From positions 1 through 17,086 of the forward strand of contig JANORP010000381.1 of assembly GCA_031415375.1 (NCBI GenBank): a stretch of DNA of 17,086 nucleotides. Reading direction: 5' to 3'. The translations under genes and the position numbers were made by a program. Shown here piece after piece: positions 1 through 6,428 of this stretch; the stretch's first letter is position 1, and each line of letters starts with the position of its first letter. The notes beneath the pieces were generated by a model, which was given only the letters and a program-made list of their open reading frames with translations, did no database searches and was not told the DNA's origin. The DNA is from JADKCL01 sp031415375. Lineage in GTDB: Bacteria > Bacteroidota > Bacteroidia > J057 > JADKCL01.

Positions 1-2051
1 CCACTTGCAGGATTGGGAAACAAGGCATGGAGCGCCGACTCGGTGGCACCCTCGACCATGATTTCCTGATAGACTGTGTAGTCAGATGTGCCATCAAGAT
101 CGACTTGCTGGATGCGGTAGTACCACGACTCACCCGTATATTCAGGATGATCGGTATATTGGTAAGAGGCGCCTTGATCTGGCCTACCTTGGGGCGTTAC
201 AAAGGAAATCGATTCCCAAATAAAATTGTCGGCATTCACCTTTTGATTTTGTCGGCCACGTTGTACATAAAATCCACGATTGTTTACCTCACTGCTCGTG
301 GACCAATCCAATTGCACCGTCTTGGGGGCCACGAGGCCGGCATGGAAGTTGGTCCATTCGACAGGCAGGCCACCATGGAGGCGAAAGACCTTGAAGTCAC
401 AATCGTCTCCGTTGTAGCCATCGAGCATCAGTAAGTAGGTGTTGCCTACTGTGAGCCCAGTGGCCTGTATCACGCCGTTGGATTCCTGCATCGGGTTCCA
501 ACAGTTGGATTTGGGTACAAAATTGATGCAGTCTGTGGTGGAGAAAACACGCCCTTGGATGCCAAACCCCGAGAGGCAATTGGTCACATTGATGCGCATC
601 GTCATTGTGGCGCTGTCGGCCACAAATGAAAACCACCCATTGTTCTCGATCGAGCCGCAAAAGTCGGCGATCAAGTCTGCCGTCACATCGGGCGTAAGCA
701 ATAGACTGGTATGCCCGCATATCGTGTCTGACAAGCCCGCTGACACCAGTTGAGGCGTACCGCAGGTATTGCTCAAGTTGGGGGTAAACGTGCAGGCGGG
801 CGGGCATCGCTCGATCTTGATGTCAAATGGGGTACATGTAGGACTGGGCTGTGTGGAGACGAGGATATAATAAGTACCTGGGGCTGTGAGTGGGATATCC
901 CGCAATCTGGGGTTACCACCTGCTGCAGTGCGTGATGCAATGCATGTAGTTCCCACGACATTGGGACAACCATTGTACACAAAAAATCCGGTGTTGGATT
1001 GGGTCAGATTGAGTGAAATGTTCACGCACTCATTGCCTGGAGATACATATTTGAAGACGAAGTCTTCCCCATTCATAAATGTGCTCGTGCAAGCCATCGT
1101 GCTGTTGTAGGTATTGCCTCTCCCGCAAGTGGTGAATCCTGCCTGGGTATATGGGAGGGAGGGAATGTTGAATGCGGTCGCGCAAGTCGCTCCTTGCCCG
1201 ACGGCCACGCAAGGCAATATCGACACATCAAAAGGTGTGCAATAGGCAATGCCTGACTCGGAATCGATGACCAGATAATAATTGCCTGTCGCAGGCAGTG
1301 TGATATTGGTCATTTGCGGATTGCCCGCCCCGCCCTCACGGTAAGCGATGCAATTGGTGCCACCGAGATTGGGGCAGCCATTGAATAAGAACAGACCTGT
1401 ATAGATAAAGGTATTGTTGAGGTAGATCGAGATACACTGCCCAGCTGTGCCGCTGAACCGTATCACGAAGTCCTCACCGCTCATGTAGCTAGAGGGACAG
1501 GAAGTGTTGTTGTTGTAATTGTTGTCATAGAAACAGGTCGAGAGACCTGTTTGCGTATAAGGTATCGACGGGACAATCCATGGGGTCGAGCAGGTGCGGC
1601 CAGGGGCTGCATAGGGATCCAACTCAGTATGATAGGCCAAAACGGTACAGCGTGTGTCGGTCTGGCAAGATGCTTTGGTGATCAAGACGCGGTACCAACC
1701 TGTTGCAGCCGGCGTCCAGTACGCAAGGTGCTCGCCGAGACCACAGTCTCCTCCGTTTGCAAATCCGCCAATTGTCGGGACATCGCTATCGTCGAGGATC
1801 GTGATTTCAGTATCAAAAGTAGCAAGCCCGCTTGCAAAACAGTAACTGAAGGTATAATTGACCCCGACGGTCGCGTAAAATCGATAATATTCCCCGCCAC
1901 GAATGCAAGGAATCGTCTGCCAACTCAAAGTTGGTGTGATCGTGCCCGCATTGGTGCCACCAGTACACTGCGCCTGCAGTCCACCGCCCAAGGGGAGCAT
2001 CGCCCAAGTCATCGACAATATGAATGCGATCCAAAGTACACGTTTTTCCAT
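1..2051 (-). CDS. Cysteine-rich T9SS-exported protein, 3' end cut by the window edge
   Basis: Reading the minus strand from ATG at 2051 gives 683 codons with no stop before the window edge, so the gene is incomplete at its C-terminus. Residues 1-27 form a signal peptide (MEKR, a hydrophobic stretch, then LQAQ before Cys29). Residues about 30-140 are a first beta-rich domain. Residues 154-283 and 289-416 are two copies of one repeat (PYTQ.G, then MSGEDF or MNGEDF, GCPN, CTPFD). Residues about 430-560 form another Cys-containing beta domain. Residues 562-668 (start LPVEWTNFHA, then WSTSSEVNNRGF) match the Fn3-like domain that often precedes the T9SS C-terminal sorting domain. The last residues (LFPNPAS) match the start of that sorting domain. 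I infer a secreted or surface-attached protein of unknown ligand. The even Cys spacing suggests disulfides. Export by T9SS is likely but the decisive C-terminus is outside the window. Confidence 0.88.
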   Translation of the reverse strand, partial: MEKRVLWIAFILSMTWAMLPLGGGLQAQCTGGTNAGTITPTLSWQTIPCIRGGEYYRFYATVGVNYTFSYCFASGLATFDTEITILDDSDVPTIGGFANGGDCGLGEHLAYWTPAATGWYRVLITKASCQTDTRCTVLAYHTELDPYAAPGRTCSTPWIVPSIPYTQTGLSTCFYDNNYNNNTSCPSSYMSGEDFVIRFSGTAGQCISIYLNNTFIYTGLFLFNGCPNLGGTNCIAYREGGAGNPQMTNITLPATGNYYLVIDSESGIAYCTPFDVSILPCVAVGQGATCATAFNIPSLPYTQAGFTTCGRGNTYNSTMACTSTFMNGEDFVFKYVSPGNECVNISLNLTQSNTGFFVYNGCPNVVGTTCIASRTAAGGNPRLRDIPLTAPGTYYILVSTQPSPTCTPFDIKIERCPPACTFTPNLSNTCGTPQLVSAGLSDTICGHTSLLLTPDVTADLIADFCGSIENNGWFSFVADSATMTMRINVTNCLSGFGIQGRVFSTTDCINFVPKSNCWNPMQESNGVIQATGLTVGNTYLLMLDGYNGDDCDFKVFRLHGGLPVEWTNFHAGLVAPKTVQLDWSTSSEVNNRGFYVQRGRQNQKVNADNFIWESISFVTPQGRPDQGASYQYTDHPEYTGESWYYRIQQVDLDGTSDYTVYQEIMVEGATESALHALFPNPAS
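804..1592 (-). repeat. Two-copy internal protein repeat of about 130 residues
   Basis: The copies lie at 1203-1592 and 804-1187 within the partial T9SS gene. Shared elements, in order, are: a Cys before PYTQ(T/A)G, an STC or TTC, an N-rich stretch with a Cys, M(S/N)GEDFV, a beta segment ending TGLF or TGFF, NGCPN, a T.CIA motif, GGN or GAGNP, a (T/N)YY(L/I) segment, and CTPFD(V/I). Repeats of this layout recur in large secreted Bacteroidota proteins; I know of no assigned function. Confidence 0.8.
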
Positions 2052-2170
2052 TTCCAACACCCTTTCCTAAAACTACTGGGCCTCTGACGGCTTTGGCTTG
2101 AATGCTGTCTGTCTGAACAAAAAAATATCTCCTTACACCAAATAATCAGTAGCTAAGATAAAATGGGTTT

Positions 2171-2192
2171 TGTTCACATCCAAATGTGAACA
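2171..2192. promoter_or_regulatory. Perfect 9-bp inverted repeat, candidate operator
   Basis: The arms TGTTCACAT and ATGTGAACA are exact reverse complements separated by four bases (CCAA). The site lies 120 bp upstream of the start of the T9SS gene and 139 bp past the obg stop. Neither strand has a T-run after the stem, so it does not look like an intrinsic terminator. A binding site for a dimeric regulator is the more natural reading, but a transcript-end hairpin after obg cannot be excluded. Confidence 0.45.
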
Positions 2193-2330
2193 GGGAAAAT
2201 AATCGCGTAAAAAATGTATGTTTTATCGTTTTAGGAACGTTGTAGCTTGCCGCGCAGTGTTGACAAGTCTAGACGAATTGGTCAATAAAGGTGATCAATC
2301 GACCAAATTGATAGACCAATGAAATGTGGC

Positions 2331-3335
2331 TCAAACTTGGAGTGCTTGCCAGAGACGGTCATTCAGTGCTTCCAAGCCCACGTTTGCCGCTGAGGAGATG
2401 GTCATGATCTCCTGGCCTTTCAGCGCTTTTTCCATCTTTTTTTGAAGTTTTGCCAAATCTTTTGCCTCCATGAGGTCTATTTTGGTCAATGTTACCAAAC
2501 GTTGTTTGGCAAGCAGCTCTGGATTGTAGGCCTTTAGTTCAGCCAAAAGCGTCTTGTATTCCTTGACGGGGTCTGGGCTGTCCACAGCGATCATCAGAAG
2601 CAAGATAGAATTTCGCTCGATATGTCTTAAAAATGTATGCCCAAGCCCCTTGCCTTCGTGTGCGCCCTCTATGATGCCCGGAATGTCGGCCATTACGTAT
2701 GAAAGATATTCGCGATATTTGACGATGCCGATATTTGGCACGAGGGTGGTAAATGGGTAATCAGCGATCTTGGGCTTGGCTGCACTCATCACGGAAAGCA
2801 GGGTCGATTTGCCCGCATTCGGGAAGCCAACCAGTCCCACATCCGCCAAAACCTTGAGCTCCAAAACGGCGACCAGCTCCCTAGGCAGACCACCCGGGCC
2901 TGAATATTCGGGGACTTGGTTGCTCGCCGACCTGAAGTGCCAGTTTCCCTTGCCGCCATGGCCCCCCTCAACGAGGATCAGTTGCTGGCCATGCTCGACA
3001 ATCTCTCCGAGAAAATCCCCCGTCTCTGCATTGTGCACTGTCGTCCCGAGCGGAACCTTGAGGATTTCATCCTTGCCTTCCTTGCCGCTCCTTTTGCCGC
3101 CCTCGCCATTGTTGCCGGGCTTGGCCTTGATAAATTTGCGGTAACGCAAGTCGAGCAAAGTCCACATCTGGACATCGCCCTCCAAGATGATGTGGCCGCC
3201 ACGGCCACCGTCGCCGCCATCGGGTCCGCCTTTGGGCACGTGTTTTTCGCGACGCCAAGCAACGACGCCATCACCTCCTTTACCGCTGGTGAAGTAGATC
3301 TGGACGTGGTCAACAAAGGGACTGGAAGATGACAT
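2331..3335 (-). CDS. obg: Obg family GTPase (ribosome assembly)
   Basis: A 334-residue GTPase of the Obg/CgtA family, involved in late assembly of the large ribosomal subunit and in stress responses. Residues 1-155 are the glycine-rich Obg fold (GKGGDG, GGDGGRGG, GGHGGKGN). The G domain shows G1 GFPNAGKST at 170-178, switch I around YPFTT (193-197), G3 DIPG at 217-220, G4 TKID at 284-287 and G5 SSA at 314-316. G4 has Thr in place of the usual Asn of NKxD. The chain ends soon after G5, so the extra C-terminal domain of some Obg proteins is absent. I chose ATG at 3335 (MSSSSPFVDHVQIYF), because the extension to a GTG at 3371 adds 12 residues unlike the family. It lies 74 bp downstream of adk on the same strand and is probably co-transcribed with it. 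Confidence 0.95.
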   Translation of the reverse strand: MSSSSPFVDHVQIYFTSGKGGDGVVAWRREKHVPKGGPDGGDGGRGGHIILEGDVQMWTLLDLRYRKFIKAKPGNNGEGGKRSGKEGKDEILKVPLGTTVHNAETGDFLGEIVEHGQQLILVEGGHGGKGNWHFRSASNQVPEYSGPGGLPRELVAVLELKVLADVGLVGFPNAGKSTLLSVMSAAKPKIADYPFTTLVPNIGIVKYREYLSYVMADIPGIIEGAHEGKGLGHTFLRHIERNSILLLMIAVDSPDPVKEYKTLLAELKAYNPELLAKQRLVTLTKIDLMEAKDLAKLQKKMEKALKGQEIMTISSAANVGLEALNDRLWQALQV

Positions 3336-3409
3336 GTGTTTATGCGTTGCTGCGTCGGCCAAGCCGAGCACTTGGACGATGGCGTGAACTATAATAGGAT
3401 GAAAAAAAA

Positions 3410-3994
3410 TTAGCCTTTGATGGAGGACATTTCCACAGCAGCAATCAACCGAGCCGAGATTTCGTCAACCGACCCGATGCCGTTGAGTTTTTGCAGCTTT
3501 CCTTGACCTTCATACACGCTCGCCACCGAAAGGGTCTTGGAATTGTACTCTGTCACACGGGCTTCGATCACCTCAGCGGTGTCATCGGCGCGACCGAGTT
3601 CGATGGCACGTTGCAATAGGCGCTTCACGAGATCATCTTTGGGGACATCGAGAAACAATGTCACTGAAACGCCAGTCCCGATCTCCTGAAGGAAACCATC
3701 AAGCGTATGTGCTTGCTCGATCGTGCGCGGATAACCATCAAAGATGAATCCCGGCACCGAGGCTGCGTGGGTCTTGAGTTGGCTCTGCACGATTTCGTTC
3801 ACGATATCGTCTGAAACCAACATGCCCGTGGCCATAATCGTCGCGACACGGTTGCCGAGCTCTGTGCCTGAGACTTTCTCGGCGCGCAGCATGTCTCCAG
3901 TGGAGAGGTGCTTCAATCCGTATTTTTCCACCAACTTGGCCGCTTGCGTGCCTTTGCCAGATCCAGGAGGGCCAAAAAGTACAATGTTCAACAT
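3410..3994 (-). CDS. adk: Adenylate kinase, short form
   Basis: A 194-residue cytosolic adenylate kinase converting ATP + AMP to two ADP. The P-loop GPPGSGKGT is at residues 8-16. The AMP-binding region includes LSTGDMLR (30-37), and FDGYPRT corresponds to the family DGFPR motif with Tyr for Phe. Arg residues of the lid are in GRADDTAEVIEARV. The large zinc-binding lid is missing, which is the short form common in Bacteroidota. The start is ATG at 3994 (MLNIVLFGPPGSGKG). An upstream in-frame TTG at 4045 would add 17 residues and place the promoter inside the gene, so I reject it. obg follows 74 bp downstream, an arrangement common in this phylum. Confidence 0.96.
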   Translation of the reverse strand: MLNIVLFGPPGSGKGTQAAKLVEKYGLKHLSTGDMLRAEKVSGTELGNRVATIMATGMLVSDDIVNEIVQSQLKTHAASVPGFIFDGYPRTIEQAHTLDGFLQEIGTGVSVTLFLDVPKDDLVKRLLQRAIELGRADDTAEVIEARVTEYNSKTLSVASVYEGQGKLQKLNGIGSVDEISARLIAAVEMSSIKG

Positions 3995-4032
3995 GTGCAA
4001 ATCCCTCGTCTTGTATTGATTCGAAGGAATTG

Positions 4033-4064
4033 CAAAGCTACGCAATTAGGGAGCAGGGAGCAAT
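4033..4064 (-). promoter_or_regulatory. Promoter of adk (Bacteroidota -33/-7 type)
   Basis: On the minus strand the -7 element TAGCTTTG (4040-4033) matches TAnnTTTG exactly. ATTG (4064-4061) stands 20 bases upstream as the -33 element. The predicted leader to the adk ATG is short, about 35 bases. The spacer and -33 element sit inside the 7-bp tandem repeat described separately. Confidence 0.6.
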
Positions 4065-4104
4065 TAGGATTTAGGAGTTTGCAGGGAACAGGGAGCAGGT
4101 TTGG
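4042..4104 (+). repeat. Degenerate 7-bp tandem repeat in the adk promoter region
   Basis: Cutting the plus strand every seven bases from 4049 gives GGGAGCA, GGGAGCA, ATTAGGA, TTTAGGA, GTTTGCA, GGGAACA, GGGAGCA, GGTTTGG, with GCAATTA before them. Three units are identical and the others keep the purine-rich pattern in the same phase. Heptanucleotide arrays are known in other bacteria such as cyanobacteria; the origin here is not known to me. Confidence 0.7.
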
Positions 4105-4189
4105 ATAAGATTTGCGCAAAGGTCGCGTGGAAGCGCAAAGTCAAGCATAGTGCTGAAAGGGGGTGAAATCACAATACCAAACAAGCGCT

Positions 4190-4278
4190 CATACTGCTCC
4201 CTGCTAATGAAGCTCACTCCTTGGTTAATATCCCACCTCCAATTGCTAATACACCATCTCTAAATCTCAAGCTCCCTC
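4190..4278 (-). repeat. Second, weaker 7-bp periodic tract, opposite orientation
   Basis: The minus strand here reads in imperfect heptads such as AGCAATT, GGAGGTG, GGATATT, AGCAGGG. It contains ATTAGCAGGGAGCAG, which resembles the units at 4049-4097 but on the other strand. The two tracts therefore form an imperfect inverted pair about 100 bp apart. The tract runs across the stop codon of the alkyltransferase-like gene (4260-4262). 4105-4189 between the two tracts shows nothing I can name. Confidence 0.4.
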
Positions 4279-4595
4279 GGATGCCAAAAGACCTTGTCCC
4301 AATGCACGACTTTGTCGTCCTTGACTTCGATGCCTTCCTTTTCGAGGAGGCGCTGCATGAGGTCCTCCTCGGGGAAGTGATGCTTGCCCGTGAGCAGGCC
4401 ATTGCGGTTGAGCACGCGTTGTGCGGGCACGTCGGGCGGGCAGGCGTTCATGGCCCAGCCGACCATGCGGGCGCTCATCTTGGTGCCCAGGTACTCAGCG
4501 ATCGCGCCATAGCTCGTGGCGCGCCCGCGTGGGATCAGGCGCACGACATCCCAGACGTCGTCAAAAAAGGAATAGGGCTCTCTTTTCATTCGCAT
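4260..4595 (-). CDS. Alkyltransferase-like protein (MGMT-type DNA-binding domain)
   Basis: A 111-residue protein matching the DNA-binding domain of O6-methylguanine-DNA methyltransferase. The N-terminus FFDDVWDVVRLIPRGRATSY and the SARMVGWAMNACP segment are the winged-helix region. The active-site PCHR(V/I) is replaced by PAQRV, so the acceptor Cys is absent. That defines the alkyltransferase-like (ATL) class, which binds alkylated bases and passes the lesion to nucleotide excision repair instead of repairing it itself. NRNGLLTGKHHF after the site is also typical. I chose ATG at 4595 (MRMKREPYSFF). A longer frame reaches 4775, but the extra 60 residues have no family likeness and overlap the divergent gene. 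It is divergent from the 4693 operon with 97 bp between starts. Confidence 0.88.
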   Translation of the reverse strand: MRMKREPYSFFDDVWDVVRLIPRGRATSYGAIAEYLGTKMSARMVGWAMNACPPDVPAQRVLNRNGLLTGKHHFPEEDLMQRLLEKEGIEVKDDKVVHWDKVFWHPRELEI

Positions 4596-4621
4596 GAAAA
4601 ATAGCTTGAAAAGTGCAACTG

Positions 4622-4654
4622 CGCAAGCCTGAAAATTGCCCTTGAAAGCTTGCG
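4622..4654. promoter_or_regulatory. Dyad between the divergent ATL gene and membrane operon
   Basis: The arms CGCAAGC (4622-4628) and GCTTGCG (4648-4654) are exact reverse complements with 19 bases between them. The right arm lies in the spacer of the predicted plus-strand promoter. The position between divergent starts would suit a regulator acting on both, but this is inference. Confidence 0.3.
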
Positions 4655-4672
4655 TCCGATTGTTTAATATTG
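4641..4672 (+). promoter_or_regulatory. Promoter of the three-gene membrane operon
   Basis: CTTG at 4641-4644, a 20-base spacer, then TAATATTG at 4665-4672, one mismatch from TAnnTTTG. The spacing equals that of the adk and toxin-antitoxin promoters. The predicted leader to ATG at 4693 is about 13-15 bases. Confidence 0.5.
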
Positions 4673-4692
4673 GGGAATCAACCCCCGATAGG

Positions 4693-5295
4693 ATGCAACC
4701 CGCACGCTGGCAATTGTATGTGATCTCCTTTGTCGAAGGCGCAAGCCTGATGGCGGTGGAACTCATAGGCGCCAAGCTCGTGACGCCCTTTTTCGGGAAC
4801 TCTATTTATGTATGGGCTTCTGCATTGGGATTCACCTTGCTGGGTCTCATGAGTGGCTATTTCCTAGGTGGCTGGCTCAGCTACCGCCATCCGCAGCGGC
4901 GCTTGCTCTATGGGGTGGTGCTGGCATCTGGCCTCCTCGTGGCCCTGATGCCGCTCACCGCGACAGGAATCGTGGGACTCACCTCTGGGTTGGGCCTCAA
5001 GACAGCGGTCATGCTCTCTGAGTTCACCCTCCTCGTGCCGCCCGTCCTGTTGTTTGGGATTGTGTCCCCTATGATCATCAGGCTCATCACCGCCCATGTC
5101 GCCGAGGTGGGCACTTCGGCGGGCCGTATTTATACCCTTTCCACGGTGGGTGGCATCCTCTTCAATTTTTTGATGGGGTTGTATTTGATCCCCTTTCTCG
5201 GGGTCAAAGCATCTGCTTGGATCACCGCCAGCCTGCTTTGTTGCAGTGCGGGTGTCTTCCTCCTCAGCACCAAATCTACGCCATCCACACGATGA
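4693..5295 (+). CDS. Spermidine-synthase-like membrane protein, membrane half only
   Basis: A 200-residue inner-membrane protein with about six hydrophobic helices and no catalytic domain. It aligns by eye along its whole length with the N-terminal half of the gene at 6425: EGASLMAVELIGAKLVTPFFG against EGIGVIAVELLSAKILAPYFG, LLVPPVLLFGIVSPMII against LLVPPILLLGCTTPLLI, and YTLSTVGGI against YAISTSGGI. This is the transporter-like domain of fused-MFS/spermidine-synthase proteins. Neither its transport activity nor its substrate is known. The start is ATG at 4693; an upstream in-frame TTG at 4636 would precede the predicted promoter. The stop overlaps the next start (ATGA at 5292-5295), so translation is probably coupled. 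It could be a truncated paralogue, but the clean overlap argues for a deliberate stand-alone gene. Confidence 0.85.
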   Translation: MQPARWQLYVISFVEGASLMAVELIGAKLVTPFFGNSIYVWASALGFTLLGLMSGYFLGGWLSYRHPQRRLLYGVVLASGLLVALMPLTATGIVGLTSGLGLKTAVMLSEFTLLVPPVLLFGIVSPMIIRLITAHVAEVGTSAGRIYTLSTVGGILFNFLMGLYLIPFLGVKASAWITASLLCCSAGVFLLSTKSTPSTR

Positions 5296-6428
5296 AAATC
5301 CATTCCGCAAGTATCCTCTTCCTTTGCATGGCCTGTGGCTGGGGTTGCACGACCGCGACCAAAAGCGAGGATGAATTCAGCATTCATGGCCACGTGCGCG
5401 GGCTGGAATCGCAAGTGATGCACCTGGAGCGCCTCACGCCGACCAAGGCTGAGCCTTTGCAAGTCGTGACCTTGGACGCCGAGGGCAACTTTGACGTGGT
5501 TCAAAAAGGCGAGTCCAATGTGCTCTTTCAGCTGCGTGCAGACGATGGTCGGCGGATGTTGCTGTTTCCTGAGATGGACGCGCTCACACTGGAGGCCGAT
5601 GCCGATGAGATCGAGGCCTACCAAGTGACAGGCGGGGCCAAGGCCAAGATGTTGCGTGATTTCAACCTCAAGCAATACAGCCTCTACATCGACTACAAGA
5701 GCGCCGAGGCGCAACTCGACGGCCTAGACCGCCAAAAAGACACGACCGAATGGCGTGCCTTGGAAGCGGTGACCGACAGGGCCATGGTGGCCTACCGCAG
5801 TTACCTGCGACACTACTGCGACACCGTGCAGCTACCGATCTTGCGGGCACATGCCGCCCTCTCCATCACCCCGACTGGCAATTACTACTACCTCAACAAA
5901 TTGAGCAAGCGCATTGCGCAGGAGATGCCTGGATCGGCCTTTGCCAGTGCGATCGACGCGGCCATGGTCACCGAGGCCGAGGGTCGGGTGGGCATCGTGG
6001 CACCCGCGATCGTGGGCACAGACATACAGGGCAAGCCCTTTGACCTTGTGACCTTGCGTGGCAAGCGGGTCATGCTCACCTTTTGGGCATCCTACTGTGA
6101 GTTTAGCCGCGCCGAATTTTTGCAGTTCAAAGATATGCAGCAGCGCTTTGCCGATGCAGGCATGGTCTTGCTTTGCTTCTCGATCGACGACCAAGAAGTC
6201 GCTTGGCGAGAATACTTGGCACAAGCAGGCTTGGATTGGGCGATTCACCTGCGCGGTCTTGGCGGGCAGAAATCCGACGAGATCAAACAATACAGGGTGC
6301 AGGCCATCCCCAGCACCTACCTCATCAATGCCCAAGGGATTGTGGAGACGCTCGACATGCGCTCCGAGGAGCTTCAAGCCTATTTGCAAGCATTGCCCCC
6401 AACCCCCAATTCAGCAGTCGGTAAGTGA
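5292..6428 (+). CDS. Exported thioredoxin-fold protein with a CxxS active site
   Basis: A 378-residue TlpA/ResA-like protein. It begins MKIHSASILFLCMACGWGC, a signal sequence with Cys at 15 and 19, so it is probably a lipoprotein, although neither Cys fits the classical lipobox well. Residues about 28-115 (IHGHVRGLESQVMHLERL) look like the DUF4369-type N-terminal domain of Bacteroidota thioredoxins. A helical linker follows (about 120-230). The AhpC/TSA-thioredoxin domain runs from about 235 to 365, with FWASYCEFSRAE at 264-275 and the cis-proline in IPSTYLI (339-345). The usual CxxC is C269-E-F-S272, so the resolving Cys is replaced by Ser. A monothiol site cannot do ordinary disulfide reduction and suggests an isomerase-like or substrate-trapping role, or loss of redox function. 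It overlaps both neighbours by 4 bp (ATGA and GTGA). Confidence 0.88.
   Translation: MKIHSASILFLCMACGWGCTTATKSEDEFSIHGHVRGLESQVMHLERLTPTKAEPLQVVTLDAEGNFDVVQKGESNVLFQLRADDGRRMLLFPEMDALTLEADADEIEAYQVTGGAKAKMLRDFNLKQYSLYIDYKSAEAQLDGLDRQKDTTEWRALEAVTDRAMVAYRSYLRHYCDTVQLPILRAHAALSITPTGNYYYLNKLSKRIAQEMPGSAFASAIDAAMVTEAEGRVGIVAPAIVGTDIQGKPFDLVTLRGKRVMLTFWASYCEFSRAEFLQFKDMQQRFADAGMVLLCFSIDDQEVAWREYLAQAGLDWAIHLRGLGGQKSDEIKQYRVQAIPSTYLINAQGIVETLDMRSEELQAYLQALPPTPNSAVGK

Noticed and set aside
397..807. 136-residue minus-strand frame
   Set aside because: It is out of frame with the continuous reading from ATG 2051, which carries repeats and a sorting-domain start.
4042..4278. CRISPR-like array
   Set aside because: The 7-bp units are contiguous with no unique spacers, so this is a tandem repeat and not CRISPR.
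4596..4775. N-terminal extension of the ATL protein
   Set aside because: The extra 60 residues have no family likeness and overlap the divergent operon's promoter and first codons.
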